The notes under the pieces were generated by a model. The model did no database searches, was not told the origin of the DNA, and saw only the letters and a list, made by a program, of their open reading frames with translations. A DNA stretch of 64,000 nt from Candidatus Meridianibacter frigidus. Its GTDB lineage: Bacteria > Vulcanimicrobiota > Vulcanimicrobiia > Vulcanimicrobiales > Vulcanimicrobiaceae. The stretch lies in NCBI GenBank assembly GCA_003243975.1, contig QHBJ01000013.1, positions 1-64,000 on the forward strand. The letters are read 5' to 3'. How positions within the stretch are numbered: position 1 is the stretch's first letter; the number at the start of each line of letters is the position of its first letter. Positions 43,482 through 52,074 of this stretch are shown here, one piece after another. The position numbers were made by a program, and so were the translations under genes.

Positions 43482-46238
43482 GTGTCTTTCGTGTTAGTTG
43501 CCTTGCTCGGCGCGGCGCCCGCGGTGTTCGGTGCGCCCGCCGGAATCCGGCCGGCCGGCCCTTCTGCGAGCACGCCATACGGAGGAATACTGCCATCCGG
43601 CCGGATTCTCTCGCCGGCCGGCACGAGCGTCGTGACCGGGATGAATACGCTCGGCGTGACGCTCTCTCCAGATGGCCGGTATGCGATCACGACCAACGAC
43701 GACGAGCGCGAAGCGACCGCGCAGAGTGCGATCGACGGCCGTATCCGGGGTGGCTTCTCGATCACGGTGGTCGATACCGTAAGCATGCGCGTGAGCGATT
43801 TCTATCCAGCACAGTCCGGCGAGGGTTTCTTTCTTGGAATCGCCGCGCTTCGAGATCCGAGGAATCCGGCCGCGACTATCGTGCTCGCCTCCGATGGGCC
43901 GGCCAACGTCGTCCGGGTGTTCGATCTCAGCCCGTCGGGAAAACTCTCGCCCGAGCCGGTTAAGATTTCGCTGCCGTTGGCCACCGATCAGCGCTTCGCA
44001 AATCGCGGCCACGCCTTCCCGGGCTCGCTTGCGATTTCAGCGGATGGCCGCGTCGCCTACGTTGTCAATAACTTGGCTAATACCGTTTCGGCTTTGAACT
44101 TGGTAAGCCGGCAGCCGATGGAAACCGCGCACGTCGGCTTCTTTCCGTATGGAGTTGCCATTTCCGGCGGCCGAGTTCTCGTGACCAATGAGGGACTAAT
44201 GAACTACGGCGTATTGCCTGCGCCGGTTGCTGCGCCGAATTTCGCCAACGCGGTCACCAGCAACAATGCCTCGTCTCTATCCATTGTCCCGACCAGTGCC
44301 AACGGCGACCTGATCGCGGAGCTAAGCGCCGTAGGGCTACCGATGGATACCGCCGTCGATGCCGACCAGGTGGGTGGGGCTCATCCTACCGCCATTCTCG
44401 CGACCAAAAACGGACGCTACGCTTATGTCACGATGACGAACGTCGACCGCATTGCCACGGTCGCTTTGGACGGAACGCCGCGCGTACTGGGGGGTCTGCA
44501 ACTGCGGCTGTTCGATCGCGCGCCGTATGGGACGCAGCCCGATGCGATGGTCTTGAGCAAGAGCGGAAAGCTGCTGTACGTCGCGCTGGCGGGTATCAAT
44601 GCGGTCGCAGTCTTGGATGCACGCGATCCCGTGCATCTCCATCGCGCCGGATTAATTCCGACGGGCTGGTATCCGACGGCGCTCGCGCTTTCGGCTGACG
44701 GGCGATATCTTTTCGTCGCAAATGCGAAAGGATACGGTCAGGACCGGGGCTTCGAAGGTGCGCAACCCTTTGCGACCGGGGCGAACGGGCGAATTGAAGG
44801 CGTCTCGCTGGATAGCAACGACATCTGGGCAACCCTGGAGCGTATCGATCTGCAGCACCTTCGGCTGGCTTCCACGACCGCTGGTGCTCTGCGGTATTTG
44901 CGCTCCCCGCAGCCGGCGGTCGCAAATTCGCTCGTCCCGCCGCTTCGTACGCTGACTCCAAGCGCTGCAATTAAACACGTCGTTTTTATTTTGGAAGAGA
45001 ACAAGACGTACGACTCGATGCTGGGTGATCTGACCGATGCCGGCGGGGCGCCCTATGGCGCCGGCGACCCGTCCCTGGTCTCCTTTGGCGCGAGCGTGAC
45101 GCCGAATCTGCACGCGCTGGCGCGCGAATTTGGCTTGGCTGTGAACGAATATGCCGATGCGGATGAATCCGACGCGGGACACCAAATCGCGGCCGGCGGC
45201 ATTGCCTCGGCGTACTCGGAGAAAACGTTGCTGGTCAAGAACGGCCGCCGCCCGCTGGTCAACAAGAACGAAGATCCCGAGGACTACCCGCGCGCCGGAT
45301 ACATTTTCAACTCGCTTTTTCGCGGAGGCCTTACCTACCATGACTATGGCGATCTCGTTCGGCTTTCCGGGTACGACGAAGGAGCCGCCGAGAACGCGAA
45401 AGCAGACGACCCCGCCTTCGTAAATGCCGCCGACACAGCTGCGCCAACTCAAGGATTGGGTGGATTATACGCACTGGACGTGCCCGCGCCGCTAGCGCTG
45501 CGCGATCGGGTCGACCTCAACTATCCGGGCTGGAATCTGCGCATTCGCGACGTGCGGCGCGCGCAAGAGTTCATCCGCGATTACGGCGCCTACGTTAAGG
45601 CCGACACCATTCCGCAATACACCTACGTTTGGCTGCCGGCTGATCACGGCGGTGCCGGTCGGAACATTCCCGCTCTGCCGGAGGAAGTGGCCGACGGGGA
45701 CCGGGCGCTGGGAATGATCGTCGACTATCTCACCCATTTACCGAGCTGGTCGTCGACGGCAATTTTTATCACGCCCGATGACGCGCAGTCAACCCGCGAT
45801 CACATCAACGAACATCGGTCCTATGCGATCGCCGTGTCGCCATTTGCCAAACGGCACTATCTCGGAAAGCAGCATCTTTCAACGATCAGCATTCTGAAAA
45901 CCGAGGAGGAACTGCTCGGGCTTCCACCGCTTTCGCTGGGAGATCTGCTGGCTACCGACATGGCAGATTTCTTTACGGCTAATGCCGACGCTCGCCCATT
46001 CCAGAAGATCGAGGTGCCCACGCAGACGGCCAGCCCGCAGGGCCAGCGGATCGCGGATTTACTCCAGCGCACGGACCAGAGCGGACCCGATGCCGATGTG
46101 CGCCGGAGCGCCCGCATTATCGAACTCTCGCGCGCAGCGGATAGGCTCGCCGCCCGCCGGAATGCGTATACGCCCGCCGCCTACCAAAGCGCGGAGCGTG
46201 CGCTCGACGCGGCGGCGCTGCATGTGGTCGGAGAGTAA
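43482..46238 (+). CDS. Exported beta-propeller/phosphoesterase fusion
   Basis: A 918-aa protein starting at GTG 43482 with a hydrophobic signal (FVLVALLGAAPAVFG). The first half (about 45-480) is a seven-bladed-type propeller with YVTN-like repeats (LGVTLSPDGRYAITTND, GWYPTALALSADGRYLFVAN). The second half is a phosphoesterase/phospholipase C-acid phosphatase-like domain: HVVFILEENKTYDSMLGDL, then TAIFITPDDAQSTRDHINEHRSYAIAVSPF with metal-ligand residues. The substrate is unknown; the family includes phosphodiesterases and AcpA-type phosphatases. Confidence 0.85.
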   Translation: MSFVLVALLGAAPAVFGAPAGIRPAGPSASTPYGGILPSGRILSPAGTSVVTGMNTLGVTLSPDGRYAITTNDDEREATAQSAIDGRIRGGFSITVVDTVSMRVSDFYPAQSGEGFFLGIAALRDPRNPAATIVLASDGPANVVRVFDLSPSGKLSPEPVKISLPLATDQRFANRGHAFPGSLAISADGRVAYVVNNLANTVSALNLVSRQPMETAHVGFFPYGVAISGGRVLVTNEGLMNYGVLPAPVAAPNFANAVTSNNASSLSIVPTSANGDLIAELSAVGLPMDTAVDADQVGGAHPTAILATKNGRYAYVTMTNVDRIATVALDGTPRVLGGLQLRLFDRAPYGTQPDAMVLSKSGKLLYVALAGINAVAVLDARDPVHLHRAGLIPTGWYPTALALSADGRYLFVANAKGYGQDRGFEGAQPFATGANGRIEGVSLDSNDIWATLERIDLQHLRLASTTAGALRYLRSPQPAVANSLVPPLRTLTPSAAIKHVVFILEENKTYDSMLGDLTDAGGAPYGAGDPSLVSFGASVTPNLHALAREFGLAVNEYADADESDAGHQIAAGGIASAYSEKTLLVKNGRRPLVNKNEDPEDYPRAGYIFNSLFRGGLTYHDYGDLVRLSGYDEGAAENAKADDPAFVNAADTAAPTQGLGGLYALDVPAPLALRDRVDLNYPGWNLRIRDVRRAQEFIRDYGAYVKADTIPQYTYVWLPADHGGAGRNIPALPEEVADGDRALGMIVDYLTHLPSWSSTAIFITPDDAQSTRDHINEHRSYAIAVSPFAKRHYLGKQHLSTISILKTEEELLGLPPLSLGDLLATDMADFFTANADARPFQKIEVPTQTASPQGQRIADLLQRTDQSGPDADVRRSARIIELSRAADRLAARRNAYTPAAYQSAERALDAAALHVVGE

Positions 46239-46239
46239 C

Positions 46240-47070
46240 GTGGCGCAACAGGTCCGATATGGCCCCCGTTTAATCGCTCATCCCACCGACCGTTTACGGT
46301 CTGCGCTTTTGATTGCGCCAAACGCTGCAATGGAGCGAGTTGCTCCTCTGCAGAGCGAGCCGTCCGCAATCTTTTCGCGCGCCGCCGAACAGCATGCGAC
46401 GCTCGTAAAGACTCTGCAGTATTTTGGCGTGGAAACGCGGGTCGTCGACGCCCACGACCGTGCGGCTTTCGCGGCCTGCGCAAACGACCTGGCCGTCGTA
46501 TTTGAAAACGGGGCGGTGATCATGCGCCCACATGATTTGGACCGGCGCGCAGAGACCGATCTCGTACGCGCCCAGTTCGATGAGATCGATATCCCCACGT
46601 CTGGCGAGATCGCCGTTCCCGGCCTGCTGGATGGATCGGATGTGCTCTTGGCCGGAAACACCGCATTCATTGGAGTTTCAAAACGTTCGAATGCCATCGG
46701 ACGTGCAGGTCTTGCGCAGATTGCCGCCGCGAACGGTTACCGGGCGGTGGACGTCAAACTGACTGCCGATGCGCCATGCTTGCGCAGCGTTGCAAACACG
46801 GTTGCGCCGGGCACCGTAGTGATTGCCCCGGACAAGGTGGACGGGGCCGCATTCGAAGGATTCGATTTGATCGAATTGGAGCGAGGAGAAGATTTGGGGG
46901 CCGGGTTCCTTACAATCGGCCAGAATCATATTCTCTGCGACGTGCGCTACAGTTTCGCGCACGCTCAGTTGCGCAAGACCGGCATTGCCGTTGAGGCCAT
47001 CGATCTCTACGAATTCGGCAAACTGGGCATCACGCCGACGCAACTCGTTCTGCCGTTGCGGCGCCGCTAA
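46240..47070 (+). CDS. DDAH/amidinotransferase-like protein lacking catalytic residues
   Basis: A 276-aa protein with the pentein fold. Family landmarks are FENGAVIMRPHDLDRRAETD, GLLDGSDVLLAGNTAFIGVSKRSNAIG and a final beta-propeller blade. In dimethylarginine dimethylaminohydrolase the catalytic His sits in a LHLKS-like motif; here the equivalent reads PCLRS (Cys180). The catalytic Cys near the C-terminus is absent, and the end reads GITPTQLVLPLRRR. It may be a pseudoenzyme or use other chemistry. GTG 46240 follows GGAGAG at 46230-46235; ATG 46222 is an alternative. Confidence 0.8.
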   Translation: MAQQVRYGPRLIAHPTDRLRSALLIAPNAAMERVAPLQSEPSAIFSRAAEQHATLVKTLQYFGVETRVVDAHDRAAFAACANDLAVVFENGAVIMRPHDLDRRAETDLVRAQFDEIDIPTSGEIAVPGLLDGSDVLLAGNTAFIGVSKRSNAIGRAGLAQIAAANGYRAVDVKLTADAPCLRSVANTVAPGTVVIAPDKVDGAAFEGFDLIELERGEDLGAGFLTIGQNHILCDVRYSFAHAQLRKTGIAVEAIDLYEFGKLGITPTQLVLPLRRR

Positions 47071-47082
47071 CACCACATTCTT

Positions 47083-47811
47083 ATGCGTATAGCAATCGTC
47101 TCCGACATTCACGGAAACCTGGCGGGCCTGGACGCATGTTTGGCGGATCTTCAGAGTCAGGGTGGCGCTGACGTGATCGTGGGCGCCGGCGATTTTTGCA
47201 TGGACGGCCCAAAGCCCAAACGCGTGGTGCAACGCCTTGCCGAGATCGGCGCGCACTGCTTGCGGGGGAATACCGACCGCTTCATCGCCGATCCGGAGCA
47301 TTCTGGCTTGCAGGGTTCGGAGCTGGCGCAGGTTTCTTGGCAACGCAAGGAGCTCGGCGAAAAGTGGGTCGCATGGCTGAGCGAGCTCCCGTTCAGCTTG
47401 CGCTTTGGCGAGCCCGGCAATCAGTTGCTGGTCGTGCATGCGAATCCCACGACCGACGACGAGCACCTCTGGCCGGATGCGGAAGACGAAGTGCTGGAAC
47501 GCTTGATCGGCAATGAAGCCGCGCAAACCATCGCCTTCGGCCACTTGCATTTGCCATACGTGCGGACGTGGCGCGGAAAGCTCTTGGTGAATGTTGCGTC
47601 GGCCGGACTACCCAAAGACGGCGACCCCCGCGCGGGCTATGCGACGCTCACGCAGCGCAGCGGCGGATGGGAAGTCAAGCACCGCCGGGTCGGGTTCGAT
47701 GTAAAGAAAGTTGCAACGCAACTGCGCGACTGCGGCATTCCCGATGCGGCGGAGTGCATCAACACCCTGCGCCGCCATCGGTACAAACGATTAAAGAACA
47801 TCATCCCATAG
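47083..47811 (+). CDS. Metallophosphoesterase (YfcE/MJ0936-like)
   Basis: A 242-aa calcineurin-like phosphoesterase. Dinuclear metal motifs in order: SDIHGN (residues 7-12), GAGD, GNTD, HANP and GHLH. The order and size match the YfcE/MJ0936 branch, which hydrolyses phosphodiesters or nucleotides; the substrate is unknown. It starts 12 bp after the DDAH-like gene. The C-terminal coding end lies inside the probable start region of the ABC ATPase. Confidence 0.9.
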   Translation: MRIAIVSDIHGNLAGLDACLADLQSQGGADVIVGAGDFCMDGPKPKRVVQRLAEIGAHCLRGNTDRFIADPEHSGLQGSELAQVSWQRKELGEKWVAWLSELPFSLRFGEPGNQLLVVHANPTTDDEHLWPDAEDEVLERLIGNEAAQTIAFGHLHLPYVRTWRGKLLVNVASAGLPKDGDPRAGYATLTQRSGGWEVKHRRVGFDVKKVATQLRDCGIPDAAECINTLRRHRYKRLKNIIP

Positions 47812-48728
47812 CAGGCGCCCCCGCGCTTGAGATCTCGAACATCGTCAAGCGCTACGGCGACTTTACGGCGGTCGACGACATCTCTTTGCGGGTTGAGGCC
47901 GGCGACTTCTTCGGGTTTTTGGGACCGAATGGAGCCGGCAAGACCACTACCATCAACGCTATTGTCGGACTCGCACGCCTGAATGCCGGCTCGATCAAAA
48001 TATTCGGATACGACAACACGAGCGAGTGGCGGGCAGCTCGTGCGCAGATCGGGTTGGCACCGCAAGAATACAACTTCGACCGCTACTTGAGTATTCGCGA
48101 CGTGCTCATCTTTCAGGCGGGCTACTTTGGCTTGCGCCCAAGAGAGATTGCCGCGCGTGCGGACGCTCTGTTGGAGCAATTCGGGCTATCCTCGAAAGCC
48201 AAGGTCGAGTATACGCGGATCTCCGGCGGCATGAAGCGCCGCTTGACGCTCGCGCGAGCGCTCATCAACAACCCGCGCATGCTGATCTTGGACGAGCCAA
48301 CTGCTGGCGTAGACGTCGAACTGCGCCTGGAACTCTGGGATTTGCTTCGCGAGCTCAACCGTCAAGGCATTACGATCTTCTTGACGACGCACTACTTGGA
48401 AGAGGCCGAAGCGCTCTGCCGGAATATCGGAATTATCGAAGGCGGGAAGTTGGCTGCGCTGGAGTCAACGCAATCGCTGCTGGCGCGACGCCAAGAAACG
48501 CTACTCACCATACGCGTCGACCGGCCCGTCCGCGCACTTCCGGGCGGCCTCGTCGCGCGCGGTGCGCGTTTCGATCCGGGCGGCACGCGCATCTCGATCG
48601 AAGGCGTAACGGCGAATCAATTGGCAACCGCCCTTACGGAACTGGAAGCGGCTGGCTTTGGCATCGAAGAGGTAGATTTCAAGCGCTCGACGCTGCAGGA
48701 TGTTTTCTTGGAGCTGACGCGCCGATGA
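47754..48728 (+). CDS. ABC-2 transporter ATP-binding protein
   Basis: An ATPase of the drug/polysaccharide exporter type. Core: Walker A GPNGAGKTTTINAIVGL, Q-loop LAPQEYNF, signature ISGGMKRRLTLARAL, Walker B MLILDEPTAGVD, H-loop TTHYLEEAE. The C-terminal extension (about 240-324) is typical of CcmA/DrrA-like exporters. The start is unclear: the family core begins near 47815, and the nearest conventional start is GTG 47754, 58 bp inside the previous gene. ATT 47790 is another option. It ends with ATGA at the permease start. Confidence 0.9.
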   Translation: MHQHPAPPSVQTIKEHHPIAGAPALEISNIVKRYGDFTAVDDISLRVEAGDFFGFLGPNGAGKTTTINAIVGLARLNAGSIKIFGYDNTSEWRAARAQIGLAPQEYNFDRYLSIRDVLIFQAGYFGLRPREIAARADALLEQFGLSSKAKVEYTRISGGMKRRLTLARALINNPRMLILDEPTAGVDVELRLELWDLLRELNRQGITIFLTTHYLEEAEALCRNIGIIEGGKLAALESTQSLLARRQETLLTIRVDRPVRALPGGLVARGARFDPGGTRISIEGVTANQLATALTELEAAGFGIEEVDFKRSTLQDVFLELTRR

Positions 48729-49486
48729 ATGCCATCGGGATGTGGACGCTGATCAAGCGCGAGATGATCCGCTCGTTCAAGATCATCAATCAGGTTATCT
48801 GGCCGCCGGTTATAACCACTCTGCTGTACGTGTTCGTCTTTGGTCTGGCCTTGGGCAGCCGCATCCAGCACGTGCAAGGCGTCACGTACGCTGCCTTTCT
48901 TATCCCCGGCCTCATTATGCTCCAGGTCATTGACTCGTCGTACGGTGAGTGCAGCAGTTCGGTCTTTCAGGGGCGTTTCATGAACTCCGTTCAGGAGATG
49001 CTGGTCGCGCCGATGTCCGCCCTGGAGATGGTTGCAGGGTACATTCTCGGAAGCGTTGCCCGCGCGGTTCTGATCGCGAATATCATCATGGTTCTGGGTC
49101 TGATCTTCGTGCACGCTTGGCCGCAGAACTGGCTGTTGTACTTCTTCGTAATGACTCTGGTGGCGGTGCTCTTTTCTGCGCTTGGCATAATCTTTGGCTT
49201 GATGGCCGAAAAATTTGATCACTTAGCCGTGCTAACCACCTTTGCCATCACGCCGCTGGTTTTCGTGGGCGGCGTTTTTACCGCTCAGCAGTTCCTGCCG
49301 CCGGTGGTCCGTAATCTCTCGCTGTTCAACCCAATGTTTTACACCATCGACGCATTCCGCTACAGCTATACGGGGCAGAGCTACCTGAGCTTGGGGTTCT
49401 CTTTGGGAGTTATCGGCGCCCTGACGGTGGTTGCTCTAGCAATCGCGATGCGGATGATGGCTGCGGGGTACAAGCTGCGGACCTAA
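48725..49486 (+). CDS. ABC-2 transporter permease (YadH-like)
   Basis: A 253-aa exporter permease with about six membrane helices. The first is entered from a basic N-terminal helix (GMWTLIKREMIRSFKIINQVIW). The ABC2 signature region is QEMLVAPMSALEMVAGYILGS. Later helices include LALVG-like TPLVFVGGVFTAQQFLP. Together with the ATPase it forms an exporter of the YadGH/DrrAB type. The substrate is not predictable. Start overlaps the ATPase stop. Confidence 0.9.
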   Translation: MNAIGMWTLIKREMIRSFKIINQVIWPPVITTLLYVFVFGLALGSRIQHVQGVTYAAFLIPGLIMLQVIDSSYGECSSSVFQGRFMNSVQEMLVAPMSALEMVAGYILGSVARAVLIANIIMVLGLIFVHAWPQNWLLYFFVMTLVAVLFSALGIIFGLMAEKFDHLAVLTTFAITPLVFVGGVFTAQQFLPPVVRNLSLFNPMFYTIDAFRYSYTGQSYLSLGFSLGVIGALTVVALAIAMRMMAAGYKLRT

Positions 49487-49523
49487 AAGATGAAAGACGC
49501 GGTGCTTTTTCGAAGCGGAAGAG

Positions 49524-51158
49524 ATGAAGATGCTCAAAGAACTCTGCACGGCCGCCTTGCTCGGAGGGTTGATGCTCCCGGCCGTAGCGCGCGCCGAAGC
49601 GATCCCGGGTCCCGCAGTCGGCCAGCCCGCCCCCGATTTTACGGCGACGACGCTGAGCGGAAAGAGCGTGCGCCTGGCTGATTTCCGCGGCAAGACACTG
49701 GTCCTCAACTTTTGGGCGACGTGGTGTCCGCCGTGTCGCGCGGAGACCCCCGACATGATCGCTTCGTACCGCACGCTGCGTTCATCGTCGGTTGCATTTT
49801 TGGGCCTCGACTCGACCGAGCAGGCGCCGATCATTCGCGCATTTGTAGCCGCTAAAGGATTGCCGTACCCAGTCGCTATCGACACGGAGAAGAAAGCCGT
49901 GAACGCCTATGACGTGCGCGGGATTCCGACGACGTTTGTCATCGATGCCAACGGCATCGTCCGCGCAAGATTCGTCGATGTTATCTCACGGCCGGCATTG
50001 GCGCAATTTGTCTCGGATGCAAAGGCGGGCCGCAACGGCGTCATCGCCAGCGCCGTGCAACGCAAAATCGATGCTGCTTTGGATTCGGCGGCGCTGAACT
50101 TTACCGGCGAACACGACGCAGTATTTGCTCAGGCAAAAGCCGCACTTGATGCGGTCAACAACGCCGACAAACTGATGGGCACAGCGGACTCGGACAAAGG
50201 CGAATTGGTTGACTACCTAAGAGTGCGCGCCGAGGAAGCCGCCGTGCTCGACCGGGCCGCCACGGCCGTGGGGCCCGTAGCGCGCTCCGATGACGATCGC
50301 AAGCTGCTGTACCGCATGCAAGGCGATTTGGCAACGGACCGCGAGCAGTGGCCGCAGGCCGCGAGCGCCTATTCTCAGTCACTTGCGCTCGATCCCAAAG
50401 ATAGTGACTCCCTCAACGGTTTGGCCTTTGCGTACTACGAGCAGAAAGACTGGGCGAACGAAATCGCCGCATACCAACGGCTCGTTGCCCTCTCACCTGA
50501 CTTCGACACCTATGTCTCGATTGCCAAGGCGTACGCGCAACTCAAAGATTACCCAAATGCTATCGCGGCCAATAAGATGGCGGTGAGTTTGGCCGAGAAG
50601 AGTTTCAATCCCACCAAGAATGATTCGATTGTCGGGGCTGCCTACACGTGGCTCTACTTGGGCCGCACCTATGCCGCTACGGGCGATCGTGCCAACGCGC
50701 GCGATGCTTTTGCCAACACGCTTAAGTACGGACAGATGTTCAAGCCCGGTTCGGTCGATTACGCGAAGTACACCGAAGAAGCGCAAGAAGCGGAGATAGC
50801 CCTCAACTTAGACCAATCGGGTAAGACGGCCGTCTCGCTTGCACCCTGGACCGGTCCCGATTTACCGGGCAGCGTAGCCAGCACGATCAAGTACCGGCTG
50901 GTGGTTGCTTCAAAGCCCGGCGCGGCCTTGAAGCTGCGCGCCGCGGGGCTATCGAAAGGCTGGATCGCCTCGTTCTGTTCGGACAAAGTATGCTCGCCGA
51001 TGAAGTACAGCGTGGTCATACCCTCCACTGGCGTAAAAATCATCGAGTTTCAGCTAATTCGCAATGAGAACACGGCGCCCGCGCGCACCAGTGCACAGGT
51101 CGTGGTTACCGACGGCGGAGGACAAGCGACCAGCAGCGCGGTCGTCGCTTCGCGGTAG
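49524..51158 (+). CDS. Exported TlpA-type thiol oxidoreductase with TPR domain
   Basis: A 544-aa multi-domain protein. Signal peptide: LKELCTAALLGGLMLPAVARA. Residues about 30-170 are a TlpA/ResA thioredoxin-like domain with active site WCPPC (Cys68, Cys71) and cis-Pro loop GIPTTFVID. About 255-430 are TPR repeats (AASAYSQSLALDPKDSDSLNG). About 430-544 form a beta-rich end with two further cysteines (ASFCSDKVCSP). It should act on disulfides outside the cytoplasm. The fusion of redoxin, TPR and this C-terminal domain is unusual. Confidence 0.88.
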   Translation: MKMLKELCTAALLGGLMLPAVARAEAIPGPAVGQPAPDFTATTLSGKSVRLADFRGKTLVLNFWATWCPPCRAETPDMIASYRTLRSSSVAFLGLDSTEQAPIIRAFVAAKGLPYPVAIDTEKKAVNAYDVRGIPTTFVIDANGIVRARFVDVISRPALAQFVSDAKAGRNGVIASAVQRKIDAALDSAALNFTGEHDAVFAQAKAALDAVNNADKLMGTADSDKGELVDYLRVRAEEAAVLDRAATAVGPVARSDDDRKLLYRMQGDLATDREQWPQAASAYSQSLALDPKDSDSLNGLAFAYYEQKDWANEIAAYQRLVALSPDFDTYVSIAKAYAQLKDYPNAIAANKMAVSLAEKSFNPTKNDSIVGAAYTWLYLGRTYAATGDRANARDAFANTLKYGQMFKPGSVDYAKYTEEAQEAEIALNLDQSGKTAVSLAPWTGPDLPGSVASTIKYRLVVASKPGAALKLRAAGLSKGWIASFCSDKVCSPMKYSVVIPSTGVKIIEFQLIRNENTAPARTSAQVVVTDGGGQATSSAVVASR

Positions 51159-51163
51159 TCCGG

Positions 51164-51991
51164 CTACGGGCTTGGGAAGAACGGGTTGTGCGCCTTCTCC
51201 CAGCCCACTTTCGTTGGCGGCCCGTGCCCCGGCATAACGACGGTATCGTCAGGTAGCACGAACAGGCGTGAGCGCACGCTGTTGAGGATGTCTTCGTAGG
51301 TTGCGTCGTCGCCGTAGGCGCCGCCCACACTGCCTGCAAAGAGTGTGTCGCCGGTGAACACGGTGGAGCGAAACAGATACGAGGAAGAGCCATCCGTGTG
51401 GCCTGGCGTGTGAAGCATTCGAACGCGGGCACCTTCGCCAAATGGAAGCTCCTCGCCGTCACGCACGCGCAGCGCTTTGGCTTGGAGGTCGCCGATGGCA
51501 TGAACGTCGGCGGCATGCATCACGATTTGTGCTTTCGGAAATGCGGCGGCCACATCGGCGGTTGCGTCGCAATGATCGGCATGTTTGTGGGTGATCAAAA
51601 TGTACTGCAGTTGATATGCTCCGTCGCGCAGTATCCGTAGAAGATTTCCGGGAATGCCGGCTGGGTCGACGAGTGCGGCCCGCTTATCGCCCTTTAAGAA
51701 GAAGACATATCCGTTGCTGGGATGCGGCGCTTGGGGATGATGGCGCACGTCGGGCAGCTCGATCGGACAAGGGTGCCATTCGACTGCGGCGGTATCGGCA
51801 AACTTAGCCGGATCTAAGCGCAGCACGCGTGCCAGTTCGCGCGCTTGATTGTCACTCGGCGCGCTCGCGCCTTTGGTCCATGCCTCGATGCTTTTCACAT
51901 CGATTCCCGTGCCATGCGCAAGCGCCGCGGCACGCACGCCGTTGCCACGCATGGCCTTGTTCAGGACGTCGCTACATTCGTCTTCAAGCAT
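51164..51991 (-). CDS. HTH domain fused to metallo-beta-lactamase-fold hydrolase
   Basis: A 275-aa fusion. Residues 1-62 are an XRE-like helix-turn-helix (VRAAALAHGTGIDVKSIEAW, then ARELARVLRLDP). Residues about 75-275 are an MBL-fold hydrolase close to glyoxalase II/persulfide dioxygenase-like enzymes: THKHADHCD (His135, His137, Asp139, His140), HTPGHTDGSSSYLF, GDTLFAGS and MPGHGPPT. The metal site is complete. It is divergent from trxB; a palindrome GGTCCGGACC (52048-52057) lies between them and could be its binding site. Confidence 0.9.
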   Translation of the reverse strand: MLEDECSDVLNKAMRGNGVRAAALAHGTGIDVKSIEAWTKGASAPSDNQARELARVLRLDPAKFADTAAVEWHPCPIELPDVRHHPQAPHPSNGYVFFLKGDKRAALVDPAGIPGNLLRILRDGAYQLQYILITHKHADHCDATADVAAAFPKAQIVMHAADVHAIGDLQAKALRVRDGEELPFGEGARVRMLHTPGHTDGSSSYLFRSTVFTGDTLFAGSVGGAYGDDATYEDILNSVRSRLFVLPDDTVVMPGHGPPTKVGWEKAHNPFFPSP

Positions 51992-52074
51992 TCTGCTATT
52001 CTATGTCAGGCGCGGCCGTAACTCAACAATAGCCGCAACCGGAGGCGGGTCCGGACCGGTCGAAGAGCCGCACC

